Shown here: positions 43,890 through 53,931 of the stretch, in pieces
Layout of the letters: every line of letters starts with the position of its first letter
How positions within the stretch are numbered: the first letter of the stretch is position 1
Assembly (NCBI GenBank): GCA_003166865.1
Contig: PMUP01000067.1
Span: 45,112-109,111, forward strand
From: Bryobacterales bacterium
GTDB lineage: Bacteria; Acidobacteriota; Terriglobia; Bryobacterales; Bryobacteraceae
DNA: 64,000 bases
Direction: 5' to 3'
Notes under the pieces: generated by a model
The model's input: only the letters and a program-made list of their open reading frames with translations
What the model was told of the DNA's origin: nothing
The model's database searches: none
Made by a program: the position numbers and the translations under genes

Positions 43890-44902
43890 GTATGCTCCAG
43901 AATAATCTTTAGCCGGCCATCAGCGCCATTTTCCAGCATCCCAAGCGCTGTTCCGAGTTCGCCCAAGGCCATGCGATGCGTCACGACAGGCTCCAGGCGA
44001 ACCGCGCCGCGATCCACCAAGTCGATCATGACCGGGAAATCCTGAGCGGTGGCGGCGCGATTGTTGATCAGCGTCAGTTCTTTGAAATAGAGATCGTAGA
44101 ACGGCAACGCACCGCTAGTCGCGCTGGTGATCCCGAAGAGCAGGATGCGGCCTCCGAAACGCACCATCCGAATGGCGTCCGCGATGGACGTCATCACGCC
44201 CGTCGATTCAATCACGACGTCGGCGCCGCGGCCGTCCGTCTCGTCCAAAACCTTTGCTGCCGCTTCTGGGCCGGATTCGATCACGACGTCCGCGCCAAGT
44301 TGCTTCGCGAGTTCGTTCTTGAAACTGCTGCGGCTGATGCCGATCACTTTGCCGGCGCCGCGCGCCTTGGCGAGTTGCACGTGCAGTTGGCCGGACACGC
44401 CGAGTCCGATCACGGCGACGGATTCGCCTTGCGACACCGACGCCAAGCGTTGCGCGTGCAAGCAGGTAGTGGCCACCTGAATCAGCGGCGCACTCGCGCT
44501 ATCGATGGAATCCGGGAGCCGGAAGACTTGGGCTCCGGGTACGGCCGCGTATTCGGCGAACCCGCCATTGGTCTCGCGCCCGATCAGGCCGCCGGCGGGA
44601 CATAGGTTGGTTTGCCCGATCCGGCAGTGAAAACAGGTTCCGCAATACAGGACCGGATCGATGATCACGCGCACGCCGCCTGGCCGGATGCCACCGTTCG
44701 CTTCGCTCACTACCTCGCCCACCATCTCGTGGCCCATGATCAGCGGATACTGGGTGGGGATCGCGCCTTTGTAGATCTTCAAGTCGGTTCCACACAATCC
44801 GCTGTGTGTGATGCGCACCAGAACGTGACCGGCCGGCACTTGTGGCCGCGCGATGTCATCGAGCGCGAGATCGTTGGGCCCTCGCAGGACCATCGCCTTC
44901 AT
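43886..44902 (-). CDS. Zinc-dependent medium-chain alcohol dehydrogenase
   Basis: From ATG 44902 the product is 338 residues; the longer frame to 45235 lies inside the MFS gene. Catalytic zinc ligands Cys37 (LCGTD) and His58-Glu59 (GHEMVGEV) and structural zinc Cys87, 90, 93 and 101 (CGTCFHC and C) are complete. The NAD(P) motif GLGVSGQL follows at about 170. It is related to threonine/sorbitol dehydrogenase-like enzymes; the substrate is unknown. Its start overlaps the MFS stop (ATGA), and its stop overlaps the next start (GTGA), so three genes are coupled. Confidence 0.91.
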   Translation of the reverse strand: MKAMVLRGPNDLALDDIARPQVPAGHVLVRITHSGLCGTDLKIYKGAIPTQYPLIMGHEMVGEVVSEANGGIRPGGVRVIIDPVLYCGTCFHCRIGQTNLCPAGGLIGRETNGGFAEYAAVPGAQVFRLPDSIDSASAPLIQVATTCLHAQRLASVSQGESVAVIGLGVSGQLHVQLAKARGAGKVIGISRSSFKNELAKQLGADVVIESGPEAAAKVLDETDGRGADVVIESTGVMTSIADAIRMVRFGGRILLFGITSATSGALPFYDLYFKELTLINNRAATAQDFPVMIDLVDRGAVRLEPVVTHRMALGELGTALGMLENGADGRLKIILEHT

Positions 44903-46212
44903 GCCGGCAGCGACTTCCCACGGGTCTCGGCGCCGAAGGGCAATAGCAAGAGTCCAACCACGAACGCCAGCGCTGTCAGCGCGACGGGAGTGCCGAGAGT
45001 TCCGTAGTGCCGGATCAGCGCGCCCACCAGAAACGTTAGTCCGGCTCCTGCAAAGCGGCCGACGTTGGTAGTGAAGGCAAACGCGCTCACTCGGCAGTCG
45101 GTGCCATATTGTTCCGGGAGCCAGAAGGAATACACGACAAAGTTCGCGCCGCCCAGGCCCAGGAAGAAAGTGCACACCAGGAACCACGTGATGGCGTTGG
45201 TCTGTAAGTAGAACACGTAGCCGAACGCGAGCCACAGGAAGATCAGCATCAAACTGAAAAAGATACCCAGAACAATTCGCCGGTCCAGGCGTTTGGCGAG
45301 GATCGGCGTGAACAACGCGCCAATCACTGTTCCAATGCCTAGTATGGCCGTCGAATAGGAGGCCAAGCGAGCCCCCGTGAGAGTCGAATTACCGGCGCGC
45401 TCCGACAGGTACGTGATGGCCGACGGCACGTAGACAGAGCCGGCCCACAAACCAACGATGGATGCGACCAGGTAAAGAGAATTGAGGATGGTCCGCCCGC
45501 GATATTGCGGCGTGAAGAGCTTGAGGAACGCGTGGTGCATTCGGACGATGCCCGCTTCTTCGCGCCGGTTCTTCCAGCGAGCTGGTTCATGCAGCCGGTT
45601 ATAGAAGAAGGCCACCAGTATGGCCGGCGCGCCGCCCACGATAAACATGTATCGCCAGCCATATTGGCTGCCGATGAAGTAATTCGCCACCGCGGCGATC
45701 ACGAAGCCGATGTAGTAGCCGGTGTGCATCAAACACACGCCCCACGTGCGGCGCCGTTCGGGCCATTCCTCCGATACCAGCGATGCGCCGATGGACCATT
45801 CTCCGCCGATGCCCACGCCGGCTAGAAATCGCACGATCGCGAGCGACCACACGTTGTTGCAAAAGGCCGCCAGCAGAGTGAACAAAGAAAACCAGAGGAT
45901 CGAAAACATCAACGTGCGAGCGCGGCCGAACCGGTCGGCGATCGGTCCCCAGACCAGAGCCACGCCCCAGCCGATCATAAAAAGGGCGAACAGGAGACCG
46001 CTGTAGTAACCCACGTTAGCCGTGGTGGCGGGAATGCCGGACCTCGGCAACACGTCGCGCAGCGCGGGCACCAGAACCAGAGAAAAGATGAACGAATCCA
46101 TCCCATCCATGGTCCATCCTCCCCAGGCGGCCCAGAACGCCCGCTTCTGGCTGGATGTCAGCGGGATGCCGGCCGCGGGAGATTCGATAGCTGGTTTGTT
46201 GATGAGAGACAT
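44899..46212 (-). CDS. MFS transporter, aromatic-acid/sugar-acid type
   Basis: From ATG 46212 the product is 437 residues with about twelve membrane segments. The longer frame to 46389 covers the intergenic region and the start of the divergent gene. GGWTMDGMDSFIFSLVLVPAL in helix 1 and ADRFGRARTL in the loop between helices 2 and 3 are typical of AAHS-like proton symporters for aromatic or sugar acids. RFLAGVGIGGEWSIG is the helix 4 motif. No strong ribosome site is seen. It begins the run MFS-ADH-unknown-molybdenum hydroxylase. Confidence 0.87.
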   Translation of the reverse strand: MSLINKPAIESPAAGIPLTSSQKRAFWAAWGGWTMDGMDSFIFSLVLVPALRDVLPRSGIPATTANVGYYSGLLFALFMIGWGVALVWGPIADRFGRARTLMFSILWFSLFTLLAAFCNNVWSLAIVRFLAGVGIGGEWSIGASLVSEEWPERRRTWGVCLMHTGYYIGFVIAAVANYFIGSQYGWRYMFIVGGAPAILVAFFYNRLHEPARWKNRREEAGIVRMHHAFLKLFTPQYRGRTILNSLYLVASIVGLWAGSVYVPSAITYLSERAGNSTLTGARLASYSTAILGIGTVIGALFTPILAKRLDRRIVLGIFFSLMLIFLWLAFGYVFYLQTNAITWFLVCTFFLGLGGANFVVYSFWLPEQYGTDCRVSAFAFTTNVGRFAGAGLTFLVGALIRHYGTLGTPVALTALAFVVGLLLLPFGAETRGKSLPA

Positions 46213-46286
46213 TAGTGGGGTCTCGACATCAAGTATGATATCTGAGTCTTGAGCAAAAACCCGCTTAAGAAGGAGGTAGACGCGAA

Positions 46287-46667
46287 ATGACCAAACTGTT
46301 GAGTGCCTTCGCCGTGCTGGCTGGGTTGCTGCTGATCTCCGTTTCGCTTTCGGCGCACCACGGCCAAGCGGGGTACAACACCACGGCAACCGTCACCGTG
46401 AGCGGAACTGTCACGGGATTCCAATTCGTAAATCCGCACTCCATTGTGGATCTCGATGTCAAAGACGACAAAGGTGAAACGCAAGCCTGGCAAGGCGAAC
46501 TCACCAGTCCCAATCATTTGGTGCGGGCCGGCTGGACCGCGACCACGTTGAAGTCCGGCGACCAGGTCACAATGGCCGGCTATCGGGCCAAGAGCGGCGC
46601 CAATTCGATGTGGATTACCAAGATCTCCGTCAATGGAGAAGAACTTAAGATGGGGGCGGGAAACTAA
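46287..46667 (+). CDS. DUF6152-type small secreted protein
   Basis: The 126-residue product has a signal peptide (about residues 1-22) behind a strong GGAGG site. The mature part (AHHGQAGYNTTATVTVSGTVTGFQFVNPHS) has the two His at the start and the NPH motif of the DUF6152 family, a small beta-barrel-like periplasmic protein of unknown role. Its stop is followed at once by the ATG of the next gene. It is divergent from the MFS gene with 74 bases between. Confidence 0.83.
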   Translation: MTKLLSAFAVLAGLLLISVSLSAHHGQAGYNTTATVTVSGTVTGFQFVNPHSIVDLDVKDDKGETQAWQGELTSPNHLVRAGWTATTLKSGDQVTMAGYRAKSGANSMWITKISVNGEELKMGAGN

Positions 46668-47444
46668 ATGCGAACTCGCACGATGGCATCGTTGGCCGTC
46701 TGGGTGGCTGCACTCAGCCTCCCATCCCTCACGTTCGCGCAGCCGCCAAGCGAGGCGAAGTCTTCGACTGCGACGCCGGATTTGTCTGGCGTTTGGAATG
46801 TCAGGGGCTCGCCCGCCACTCGCTACTTGTCCTACAGCTTTAGCAAAGACGAGCCGCCCATGACTCCCTGGGCGGAGGAACGGTTCAAGGCCACCAAGCC
46901 GTCCTTCGGGCCGCGCGCGGTAGAGGATTCCAACGATCCCGTGAACCCTACCACGCTCAGCGCCATCGGCTGCTTCCCTCCGGGCATGCCGCGGCTGTAT
47001 CTGCAGCCGTTTCCGATGGAAATCGTTCAAACGCCTGGACGCGTGATCATGCTTTTTGAGTTTTCGCATTTTATCCGGCAAATCTATACAGACGGGCGAA
47101 AACATAATACCGATCTCGGCGCCACGTGGATGGGCGATTCGATTGGGCATTGGGACGGAGATACGCTGGTGGTGGACACCAGCGGGTTTAACGACAAAAC
47201 GTGGCTCGATCGCGCGGGCCATCCGCATAGCACGGATCTGCATCTTGTGGAGCGCATCCGGCGAGTGGATCAGAGCACGCTGCAGAACGACATCACGATC
47301 GAGGACCCGAAGGCGTACACCAAGCCCTGGGGCGGACAGCTGACGTTTCAGTTGAGGCCCACGTGGAACATCACGGAAATGGTCTGCGAGGATAACGTCA
47401 ACTTTGACCAGTTCTTAAAGAACGAAGCCAAGCCCAAGAAGTAG
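46668..47444 (+). CDS. Secreted protein of unknown function, paralogue of 43092-43889
   Basis: The 258-residue protein starts at ATG 46668 immediately after the stop of the DUF6152 gene. Its signal peptide spans about residues 1-22. DLSGVWNVRG, IVQTPGRVIMLFEFSHFIRQIYTDGR, GHWDGDTLVVDTSGF and EDPKAYTKPW are shared in order with the product of 43092-43889. This family usually stands beside DUF6152 proteins in Acidobacteria. Function unknown; the fold is probably all-beta. Confidence 0.78.
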   Translation: MRTRTMASLAVWVAALSLPSLTFAQPPSEAKSSTATPDLSGVWNVRGSPATRYLSYSFSKDEPPMTPWAEERFKATKPSFGPRAVEDSNDPVNPTTLSAIGCFPPGMPRLYLQPFPMEIVQTPGRVIMLFEFSHFIRQIYTDGRKHNTDLGATWMGDSIGHWDGDTLVVDTSGFNDKTWLDRAGHPHSTDLHLVERIRRVDQSTLQNDITIEDPKAYTKPWGGQLTFQLRPTWNITEMVCEDNVNFDQFLKNEAKPKK

Positions 47445-47493
47445 ACCACCGCTTGCGCGTCCCGCGGGCTGGTGATATGGTTGTTTCCCGAGT

Positions 47494-48783
47494 ATGCGTA
47501 GATATCTAGCGTTGTTGGTGGCCGCGGCTGTGGTCTTCGCGGCGGGTTTCCTGGTAGCAACCAAGCTGCCTCCCGTGCAGGCCAAAGATAAGCCTGGCTC
47601 GGGCTTCGCCGCGGCGCCGGGCGAAATGGGCGTCCAGGATGTCTTCGGCCCCTATGAAGTGGTGAAGGGCTGGCCGAAGAACATCAGCACCGTGGCGGGA
47701 AATGAGAAGTGGACCTGGGGCGCCGGGCAGAGCGTGTACGCCGAAAGCCCGAACCGCATCTTTCTCCTGTTCCGCGGAGAGCTGCCGAATATTCCGCGGC
47801 CTGAGACGAAATTGATTCCCGAGTTCGGTCCGAGTCTGCAGTTTCCGATCGGCCGCCTGCCGTGGCGTGATGCGACGGTCGCGGCACTCCCGGGCGCGGG
47901 CGGCAGCGGCCAGGATCCGGACGATGGACCGAAGCTGTGGAAGGGGACGGTGGGCGTGGATGCCAAGTGGGAACATTGCCTCACGGTGGTGGATGCCAAC
48001 GGCAACATCGTCGAACAGTGGACCCAGTGGGACAAGATCTTCAAGCGCCCGCACTTCATCGCCATCAATCCGTACGATCCGGAGAAGCACGTCTGGGTAG
48101 TGGACGATCACATGCACGCCATCTACAAATTCAGTCACGACGGCAAGACGCTGGTGCAGACCATCGGCACGCCCACGGTGAAGGGCGCGGATGGAACGCA
48201 CTTCAACCGGCCGACGTTCCTCAACTGGCTGCCGGACAGCACGCTGTTCGTTGCGGACGGCTACAACGGTACACGCGTTGCGAAGTTCGACAAGGACGGA
48301 AAGTTTCTGCTCGATTGGGGCATGAAGGGCACGCCTCCGAATGAAAAGCGGCCCTACTACATGAACAACGTCCACGGCATGGCGCTGGACCCGCAAACGC
48401 GGCACGTCTTTGTGAACGACCGCGCCAATCATCGCATTCAGGTCTTCGACGAGAACGGAAAGTTTCTCTACGACTTCAGCATGGGTCAGGAGCCGTCGGA
48501 TATCCACCTGATCTATATCGGAGCCGACCGAACTCTGTGGGCCTTTGACCGGGGAACATCCAAGATGCTCAAGTACGACTTGGAGGGACATTTTCTCTAT
48601 TCCTTCGGCACGTGGGGCGATTTCCCGGGCGGCTTCTGGGGAGTTCACGGATTTAGCGTAGACCAGGAAGGCAATTTCTACGTCGCGGAAGTCGACAATG
48701 GACGGGTACAAAAATTCGTGCCCAGAAAAGCTGTGAACTCGGCGTTCTTGGTGAGCAAACCGATCTACTCAGCTTGGAAATAG
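47494..48783 (+). CDS. Secreted or membrane-anchored NHL-repeat propeller protein
   Basis: The 429-residue protein has an N-terminal hydrophobic stretch (about residues 5-24) that is a signal peptide or anchor. A six-bladed NHL-type propeller follows, with repeats such as FNRPTFLNWLPDSTLFVADGYNGTRVAKFDKDGKFLLDWG and DPQTRHVFVNDRANHRIQVFDENGKFLYDF. The repeats carry the V-A-D-G-Y-N-x-R-V and V-N-D-R-x-N-H-R-I signature. Related enzymes include peptidyl-alpha-hydroxyglycine lyase-like proteins, but no catalytic function can be claimed. It follows the previous gene by 49 bases. Confidence 0.85.
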   Translation: MRRYLALLVAAAVVFAAGFLVATKLPPVQAKDKPGSGFAAAPGEMGVQDVFGPYEVVKGWPKNISTVAGNEKWTWGAGQSVYAESPNRIFLLFRGELPNIPRPETKLIPEFGPSLQFPIGRLPWRDATVAALPGAGGSGQDPDDGPKLWKGTVGVDAKWEHCLTVVDANGNIVEQWTQWDKIFKRPHFIAINPYDPEKHVWVVDDHMHAIYKFSHDGKTLVQTIGTPTVKGADGTHFNRPTFLNWLPDSTLFVADGYNGTRVAKFDKDGKFLLDWGMKGTPPNEKRPYYMNNVHGMALDPQTRHVFVNDRANHRIQVFDENGKFLYDFSMGQEPSDIHLIYIGADRTLWAFDRGTSKMLKYDLEGHFLYSFGTWGDFPGGFWGVHGFSVDQEGNFYVAEVDNGRVQKFVPRKAVNSAFLVSKPIYSAWK

Positions 48784-48894
48784 GTGTTCCGGGTGTTTAC
48801 AGAATACGAATTGACATTGAACTTATGCGAATCTCATATTCGCTCAGGTGTGTGTGGGGTAAGTGTTCCAAGACAGTGGTCGAGGGAGGTCTCC

Positions 48895-51800
48895 ATGTTG
48901 AGTTGGCGAACCCGCGTTGCGCTAAGAAGGATCGGCGCTTCCAAGACTTGTTCCATTCTGGGCGTTGGCCTATTGCTGCTTCTTACGTCCGTGCCACTCT
49001 TTTCGCAGGGCAGCGAAGGGCGTATCTCTGGGACGGTCACGGACCAGAGCGGCGCCGCGATCCCCTTGGCCAAGGTGACAATCACGGACGAGCAACGAAA
49101 TGTTTCGCGCACCTTGACGACGGACTCTGCCGGAGCCTACGCCGCCCCCAATCTGATCCCCAGCACATACAACGTCCGTGTCGAATTCCGGGGCTTTAAG
49201 AATTCCGATCGCAGAGACCTTCTGCTCGAGGTCGGCCAGGATCTTCGTGTGGACCTTGCAATGCAGACCGGCGACCAAACCGAAACGGTGACCGTTACCG
49301 AAGAAGCCGCGGCCCTGAACACCAGCAACGCCGAACTGGGCGGGTCGCTCTCGAACCAGGTGATCAACGATCTGCCGTTGAATGGACGAAACTTTGAGAA
49401 TCTGCTGGATCTGCGTCCTGGCGTTGTAAAGTATCCGGGCAATGCCGGCTGGACGCAGGCGACCAACGGCCTGCGCCCCCACGACAACTTCTTCATGGTG
49501 GACGGGATTGATGCCAACGATCCGTGGATGGCGCAGAGCATGATGAATGCGGTGATGGCGGCCGGTGACGCCGGAACGATGTTGCCCATTGATGCCATTA
49601 ACGAATTCCAGACCCAACAGAATCCTCGCGCGGAATACGGCTGGAAGCCCGGCGCGGTGGTCAACGTGGGTATTAAATCCGGTAGCAATGCCGTACACGG
49701 AACAGCTTACGCCTATGGCCGCACGTCTTCCTGGGATGCAAACAATTTCTTCAGCAATGAAGTAGGCCAGCCCCTTCCGCCGCTTGCGCTCGAACAGTAC
49801 GGCGCCAGCGTGGGCGGACCCATTGTCAGGGACAAGCTGTTCTTTTTCGGCAATTTCGAATCCCAGCAGTACAATGTCGGCAGCCCATTTGTCCACAGCG
49901 TACCTTCGACGGGTGGTCTGATCAGCTCTTGCCAGTCTGCATTGGCAGGGGGCAACCTCAGCGCGCTCAGTGCGCAACTAGCCGGATTGAGCAGCACCTG
50001 CGCACCGCTTTCGAATTTTCCCGGACTGTTTCCTAAGAGTTCAACAGGAACCTACGCCACCGCGCTCAACAGTACGAATTCGATTTTCTCGGGCGTTGGA
50101 AGGCTGGATTACCGAATCAATGATAAAAACACACTGAACGGGCTGTTCTTTATGAGCCCGGGCACCGGCACGTTCGTCGACGACGCCCTTCACGAACTCG
50201 CCCCGCAGTGGCTAACCACGCAATACGCGCGTTCGCAAGTCATCTCTGGAAACTGGGTGTATGTCGCGACTCCCACGGTGGTCAATTCGCTACGCATTGG
50301 CGTATCCCGTTATCACCAGGTCTTTGGAACGCCCGATGTCGGTGAAAACCCCGACGACTACGCCTACGGTGGCTCTACTTATCACTTTTACACCGGTCAA
50401 GACGATCCTACTTTCGGGGGATTTCCTCGAATTCAAATCAACGGGTACCCGACTTTTCAACTCGGCGGGCCGGCCAGTTGGCCCAAGTCGGTTGGACCGG
50501 ACAGCGTTTACCAGTTCAACGATTCCGTTTCCATACAGCGGGGCAAGCACGCGATCAAGTTCGGCGGTGAGATTCTCTTGAACCGGAGCGACGATAACGT
50601 TACCAGCAACAACAAAGGCCCGGTGTCATTTAGGAGTCTCGATAACTTCTTCACTGGGACCTTAAAGACCGCGCGAATTACCAGTGGCGATACGGCCCGA
50701 AGCCTGAGCGACGAGGGTTATGCCTCGTTCATCCAGGACGACTGGCGTCTGACGCCGAGGCTCACCGTGAATCTGGGGCTGCGGTACGAATTAACCACCG
50801 TAGTGCAGGCTAACAATAATTTGCTTGGGAACTTCATTCCAGGCGAGGGCATCTCCCAGGTGGGATCGCCCCAACTCCCAAACATCATGAACGGCGATCA
50901 CAAAGATTTTGCGCCTCGCCTTGGGTTCGCCTGGGACATCGGTGGCAATGGCAGGACCGTGGTTCGCGGCGGCGCCGGCGTCTATTATTCCCAGGCCAGC
51001 TTTGACGCGTTCATGGCCGTCGCGAATCTTTACGGCCTGCGTACCATTCCGACCGGTGTGCCGCTTTACGCCAACGGCAATTCCACGCCAACCACCGCGG
51101 GCGGAAGCATCAATGTTGCTACCATCACGTACTCCGGCTCATCGCTCGGCTCGGCCACCACTCCGGGAAGCATCGCGTATGGATGGGCCAACAACAGTTC
51201 CACTACTCCTCTTTACTCGCTGAGTTCGGCTTGCGGCGATGGCAGCGTTACGCTGTCCACTGGGTTTACTCCCCAGCCTTGTTCCATTCTGGGAGTAGAT
51301 CGGAATCTCAAAACCCCCTACGTTGCCACCTATAACCTGGGTATTCAACACGCGCTCACCAGGAGCCTTTCGCTAGAAGCCACTTATGTCGGCAACGACG
51401 CTCAGCGGTTATTCGGAGTAACGGACCTGAATCAGCCGCAAACGGTTGGCGGGTTTAGCGCCGGTTGGGGAAATCCGGCCAATCCCAACAGCGCCGCTGG
51501 ACAATGTCTGGCGAGTGCTTCCTCCGGCTACAGCAACTGCAACCCGAACGGGGCGGCTGAAGTTGCCGCCCAGCCTTACAACACGAAGTTCCCGTATCTG
51601 AACTTTATCGATTATTTGCAGAATAACAACATCTCCAATTACAATGCCCTTCAGGTTTCCCTCACGCAACGCCAGTCGCATGGTCTTTCGTTCGTGCTGG
51701 GTTACACGTACGCCCATGCCCTGGCTGAGAATTATGACAATTGGAGCTACGTCGTTCCCATCAATAGCGCAAGTCAAAAATCGATCTATGGGGACAGTAT

Positions 51801-52551
51801 GTTCGACATCCGGCACCATTTCACCGCCTCGGTGACCTACCTGCTTCCGGGCAAACAGACAAAAAGCCAGCTCCTGGACGGCTGGTCTATCAATTCGATT
51901 GTGCTGATCCAAAGCGGCGCACCGTGGGCCATTAACGACCTTACCACCGACTTCAGCGGAACCAATGAAATCAATAACCCCATCGGCTCCAACGGCGAGC
52001 AGTGGGATTTCTTCGGCAATCCGAGTGATTTCCAGACCAGGAAGTCATTCAACGACACCAACGGTTGCTCCAACGGGGAATGTACCACCGGTATTCCGTA
52101 TTACCCGGGCACCAGCAACCCCACTTGTCTGGCCCAGTCCACGGCAATGGGACCGTTGGCCGTGGCATCGCTTACCAACCTCGGTTGCTATGCCAATGGT
52201 AAGTCGTTTCTGATACCTCCTCCTTATGGCAGCTATGGCACCACCGGCAACAACATTTTCCGCGGGATGCCTTACTACAACGTGGATTTTTCCATCACGA
52301 AGGCCTTCAGGTTTAGGGAGCGCGTCACCGCTCAGTTCCGCGCTGAATTCTTCAACCTGTTTAATCATGCAAATATTGCCAATCCCGAAGGAGGGCCAGG
52401 AGGATTTGAAGCCGGCCCCACCGACCCCAGCGGTACGGGCGGCGCGGGTTTCGGTTTCTTGCCATCCACTCCGGACGTCGTCAGTTCGAATGCCGTGCTC
52501 GGATCAGGTGGCCCCCGCGCGATTCAACTGGGCTTGAAGTTCATATTCTGA
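48895..52551 (+). CDS. TonB-dependent receptor, Oar-like with carboxypeptidase-regulatory domain
   Basis: From ATG 48895 (GGAGG upstream) the product is 1218 residues; the open frame to 48784 is rejected. A signal peptide (about residues 1-35) is followed by a CarboxypepD_reg domain (RISGTVTDQSGAAIPLAKVTIT, about 42-120), a plug (VINDLPLNGRNFENLLDLRPGV, DNFFMVDGIDANDPW) and a long beta barrel ending in LGLKFIF with the terminal Phe. This layout, with a plug that begins LPLNGR, is the Oar-type family that is very expanded in Acidobacteria. Substrate unknown; plant oligosaccharides or aromatic compounds are likely from context. Confidence 0.92.
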   Translation: MLSWRTRVALRRIGASKTCSILGVGLLLLLTSVPLFSQGSEGRISGTVTDQSGAAIPLAKVTITDEQRNVSRTLTTDSAGAYAAPNLIPSTYNVRVEFRGFKNSDRRDLLLEVGQDLRVDLAMQTGDQTETVTVTEEAAALNTSNAELGGSLSNQVINDLPLNGRNFENLLDLRPGVVKYPGNAGWTQATNGLRPHDNFFMVDGIDANDPWMAQSMMNAVMAAGDAGTMLPIDAINEFQTQQNPRAEYGWKPGAVVNVGIKSGSNAVHGTAYAYGRTSSWDANNFFSNEVGQPLPPLALEQYGASVGGPIVRDKLFFFGNFESQQYNVGSPFVHSVPSTGGLISSCQSALAGGNLSALSAQLAGLSSTCAPLSNFPGLFPKSSTGTYATALNSTNSIFSGVGRLDYRINDKNTLNGLFFMSPGTGTFVDDALHELAPQWLTTQYARSQVISGNWVYVATPTVVNSLRIGVSRYHQVFGTPDVGENPDDYAYGGSTYHFYTGQDDPTFGGFPRIQINGYPTFQLGGPASWPKSVGPDSVYQFNDSVSIQRGKHAIKFGGEILLNRSDDNVTSNNKGPVSFRSLDNFFTGTLKTARITSGDTARSLSDEGYASFIQDDWRLTPRLTVNLGLRYELTTVVQANNNLLGNFIPGEGISQVGSPQLPNIMNGDHKDFAPRLGFAWDIGGNGRTVVRGGAGVYYSQASFDAFMAVANLYGLRTIPTGVPLYANGNSTPTTAGGSINVATITYSGSSLGSATTPGSIAYGWANNSSTTPLYSLSSACGDGSVTLSTGFTPQPCSILGVDRNLKTPYVATYNLGIQHALTRSLSLEATYVGNDAQRLFGVTDLNQPQTVGGFSAGWGNPANPNSAAGQCLASASSGYSNCNPNGAAEVAAQPYNTKFPYLNFIDYLQNNNISNYNALQVSLTQRQSHGLSFVLGYTYAHALAENYDNWSYVVPINSASQKSIYGDSMFDIRHHFTASVTYLLPGKQTKSQLLDGWSINSIVLIQSGAPWAINDLTTDFSGTNEINNPIGSNGEQWDFFGNPSDFQTRKSFNDTNGCSNGECTTGIPYYPGTSNPTCLAQSTAMGPLAVASLTNLGCYANGKSFLIPPPYGSYGTTGNNIFRGMPYYNVDFSITKAFRFRERVTAQFRAEFFNLFNHANIANPEGGPGGFEAGPTDPSGTGGAGFGFLPSTPDVVSSNAVLGSGGPRAIQLGLKFIF

Positions 52552-52563
52552 TCGCTGTTATTC

Positions 52564-53847
52564 ATGGCGACTGTTACACCTGAAGTCAGTTTGAAGTCTC
52601 CGCGGAGGCCTATCTACAAAAGCCTCTCGGCTCAGGTGTTGGTCGCGATCGCGATCGCCATTGCTCTGGGCTATCTCAGCCCAGCGAAAGCGGTGGCCAT
52701 GAAGCCGCTCGGCGACGCGTTCATCCGCTTGATCACCATGATCATCGCATTGGTGATCTTTTGCACCGTGGTCTCTGGCATCGCTGGGATGCAGGACATG
52801 AAGAAGGTCGGGCGCGTGGGCGGCAAAGCGCTGCTCTACTTTGAAATCGTATCCACGCTGGCTCTCCTGATCGGTCTGGTGGTTGGGAACGTGGTGAAGC
52901 CGGGCAGCGGATTCAACATCAATCCCGCCTCCCTCGATCCGAAAGCCGTAGCCGACTACGCCGGCCAAGCCAAGGCGCAGAGCGTCACCGATTTCCTAAT
53001 GCACATTATTCCGAACACGGTAGTTGATGCCTTCGCGAGAGGCGACATTTTGCAAGTGCTGCTCCTCGCGATCCTGTTCGGATTTGCGCTATCGATGGTT
53101 GGCCAGCGCTCCAAGCTGATCGTCGATCTCTTTGGAGCCCTGACACACGCGGTGTTTGGGGTCATCAATATCCTGATGCGTCTGGCGCCCATCGGAGCTT
53201 TCGGCGCTATGGCCTTTACCATTGGCCGCTACGGCCTGGCATCGCTCGGACCGTTGGTGAAGCTGATCGTCACCTTCTACGTCACCTGCATTTTGTTCGT
53301 GCTCATTGTGCTGGGCGCGGTGGCGTTCTTCGCGGGCTTCAACATCATCAAATTCCTGTTGTATATCAAGGAAGAGATTCTGCTGGTTCTGGCGGTCAGT
53401 TCTTCGGAGCCCGCGCTGCCAACGTTGATGCAGAAGATGGAGAAGCTCGGCTGCTCCCGGGCTCTGGTGGGCTTGGTGGTCCCCACCGGCTATACATTCA
53501 ACACCGATGGCACCAGCATCTACATGACGCTGGCTGCTCTGTTCGTCGCGCAAGCCACCAACACTCACCTCACCTTATCGCAGCAGCTGACCATCTTCGC
53601 GGTAGCCGTCCTTACGTCCAAGGGCGCCAGCGGAGTGCAGGGCGCGGCGTTCATCGCATTGGTGGGCACGATGATGGTGATTCCCACAATTCCGGTGGCT
53701 GGGATGGCGTTGATCCTGGGAATCGATCGCTTCATGAGCATGTTCCGCGCGCTGATCAACATGGTCGGCAACGGCGTGGCTACGGTGGTGGTGGCCCGCT
53801 GGGAAAATGAGCTCGACCGGGAGTCCTTGCAGAAGCAACTCGGCTGA
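52564..53847 (+). CDS. Dicarboxylate/amino acid:cation symporter (DctA/GltP family)
   Basis: The 427-residue membrane protein shows the family motif [18 protein letters not shown] (HP1 hairpin, about residues 279-296). NTDGTSIY (TM7) and the [10 protein letters not shown] stretch of HP2 follow. It takes up C4-dicarboxylates or acidic amino acids with H+ or Na+. The start is 12 bases after the TonB receptor stop, so they may be co-transcribed. The direction of transport and the substrate cannot be set from sequence; DctA and GltP members differ at few positions. Confidence 0.9.
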   Translation: MATVTPEVSLKSPRRPIYKSLSAQVLVAIAIAIALGYLSPAKAVAMKPLGDAFIRLITMIIALVIFCTVVSGIAGMQDMKKVGRVGGKALLYFEIVSTLALLIGLVVGNVVKPGSGFNINPASLDPKAVADYAGQAKAQSVTDFLMHIIPNTVVDAFARGDILQVLLLAILFGFALSMVGQRSKLIVDLFGALTHAVFGVINILMRLAPIGAFGAMAFTIGRYGLASLGPLVKLIVTFYVTCILFVLIVLGAVAFFAGFNIIKFLLYIKEEILLVLAVSSSEPALPTLMQKMEKLGCSRALVGLVVPTGYTFNTDGTSIYMTLAALFVAQATNTHLTLSQQLTIFAVAVLTSKGASGVQGAAFIALVGTMMVIPTIPVAGMALILGIDRFMSMFRALINMVGNGVATVVVARWENELDRESLQKQLG

Positions 53848-53931
53848 TCGCCCGCACCCGTTTTAACGAACATCCGTTGCGATATGCTCAAACAGAGGCC
53901 AGGATTTCATCATCGCCGAGGTTAAAGAGAA

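Noticed and set aside
46212..47243. Minus-strand open frame of 343 codons opposite the DUF6152 and paralogue genes
   Set aside because: Composition and lack of motif mark it as a shadow; the plus-strand genes have signal peptides and a GGAGG site.
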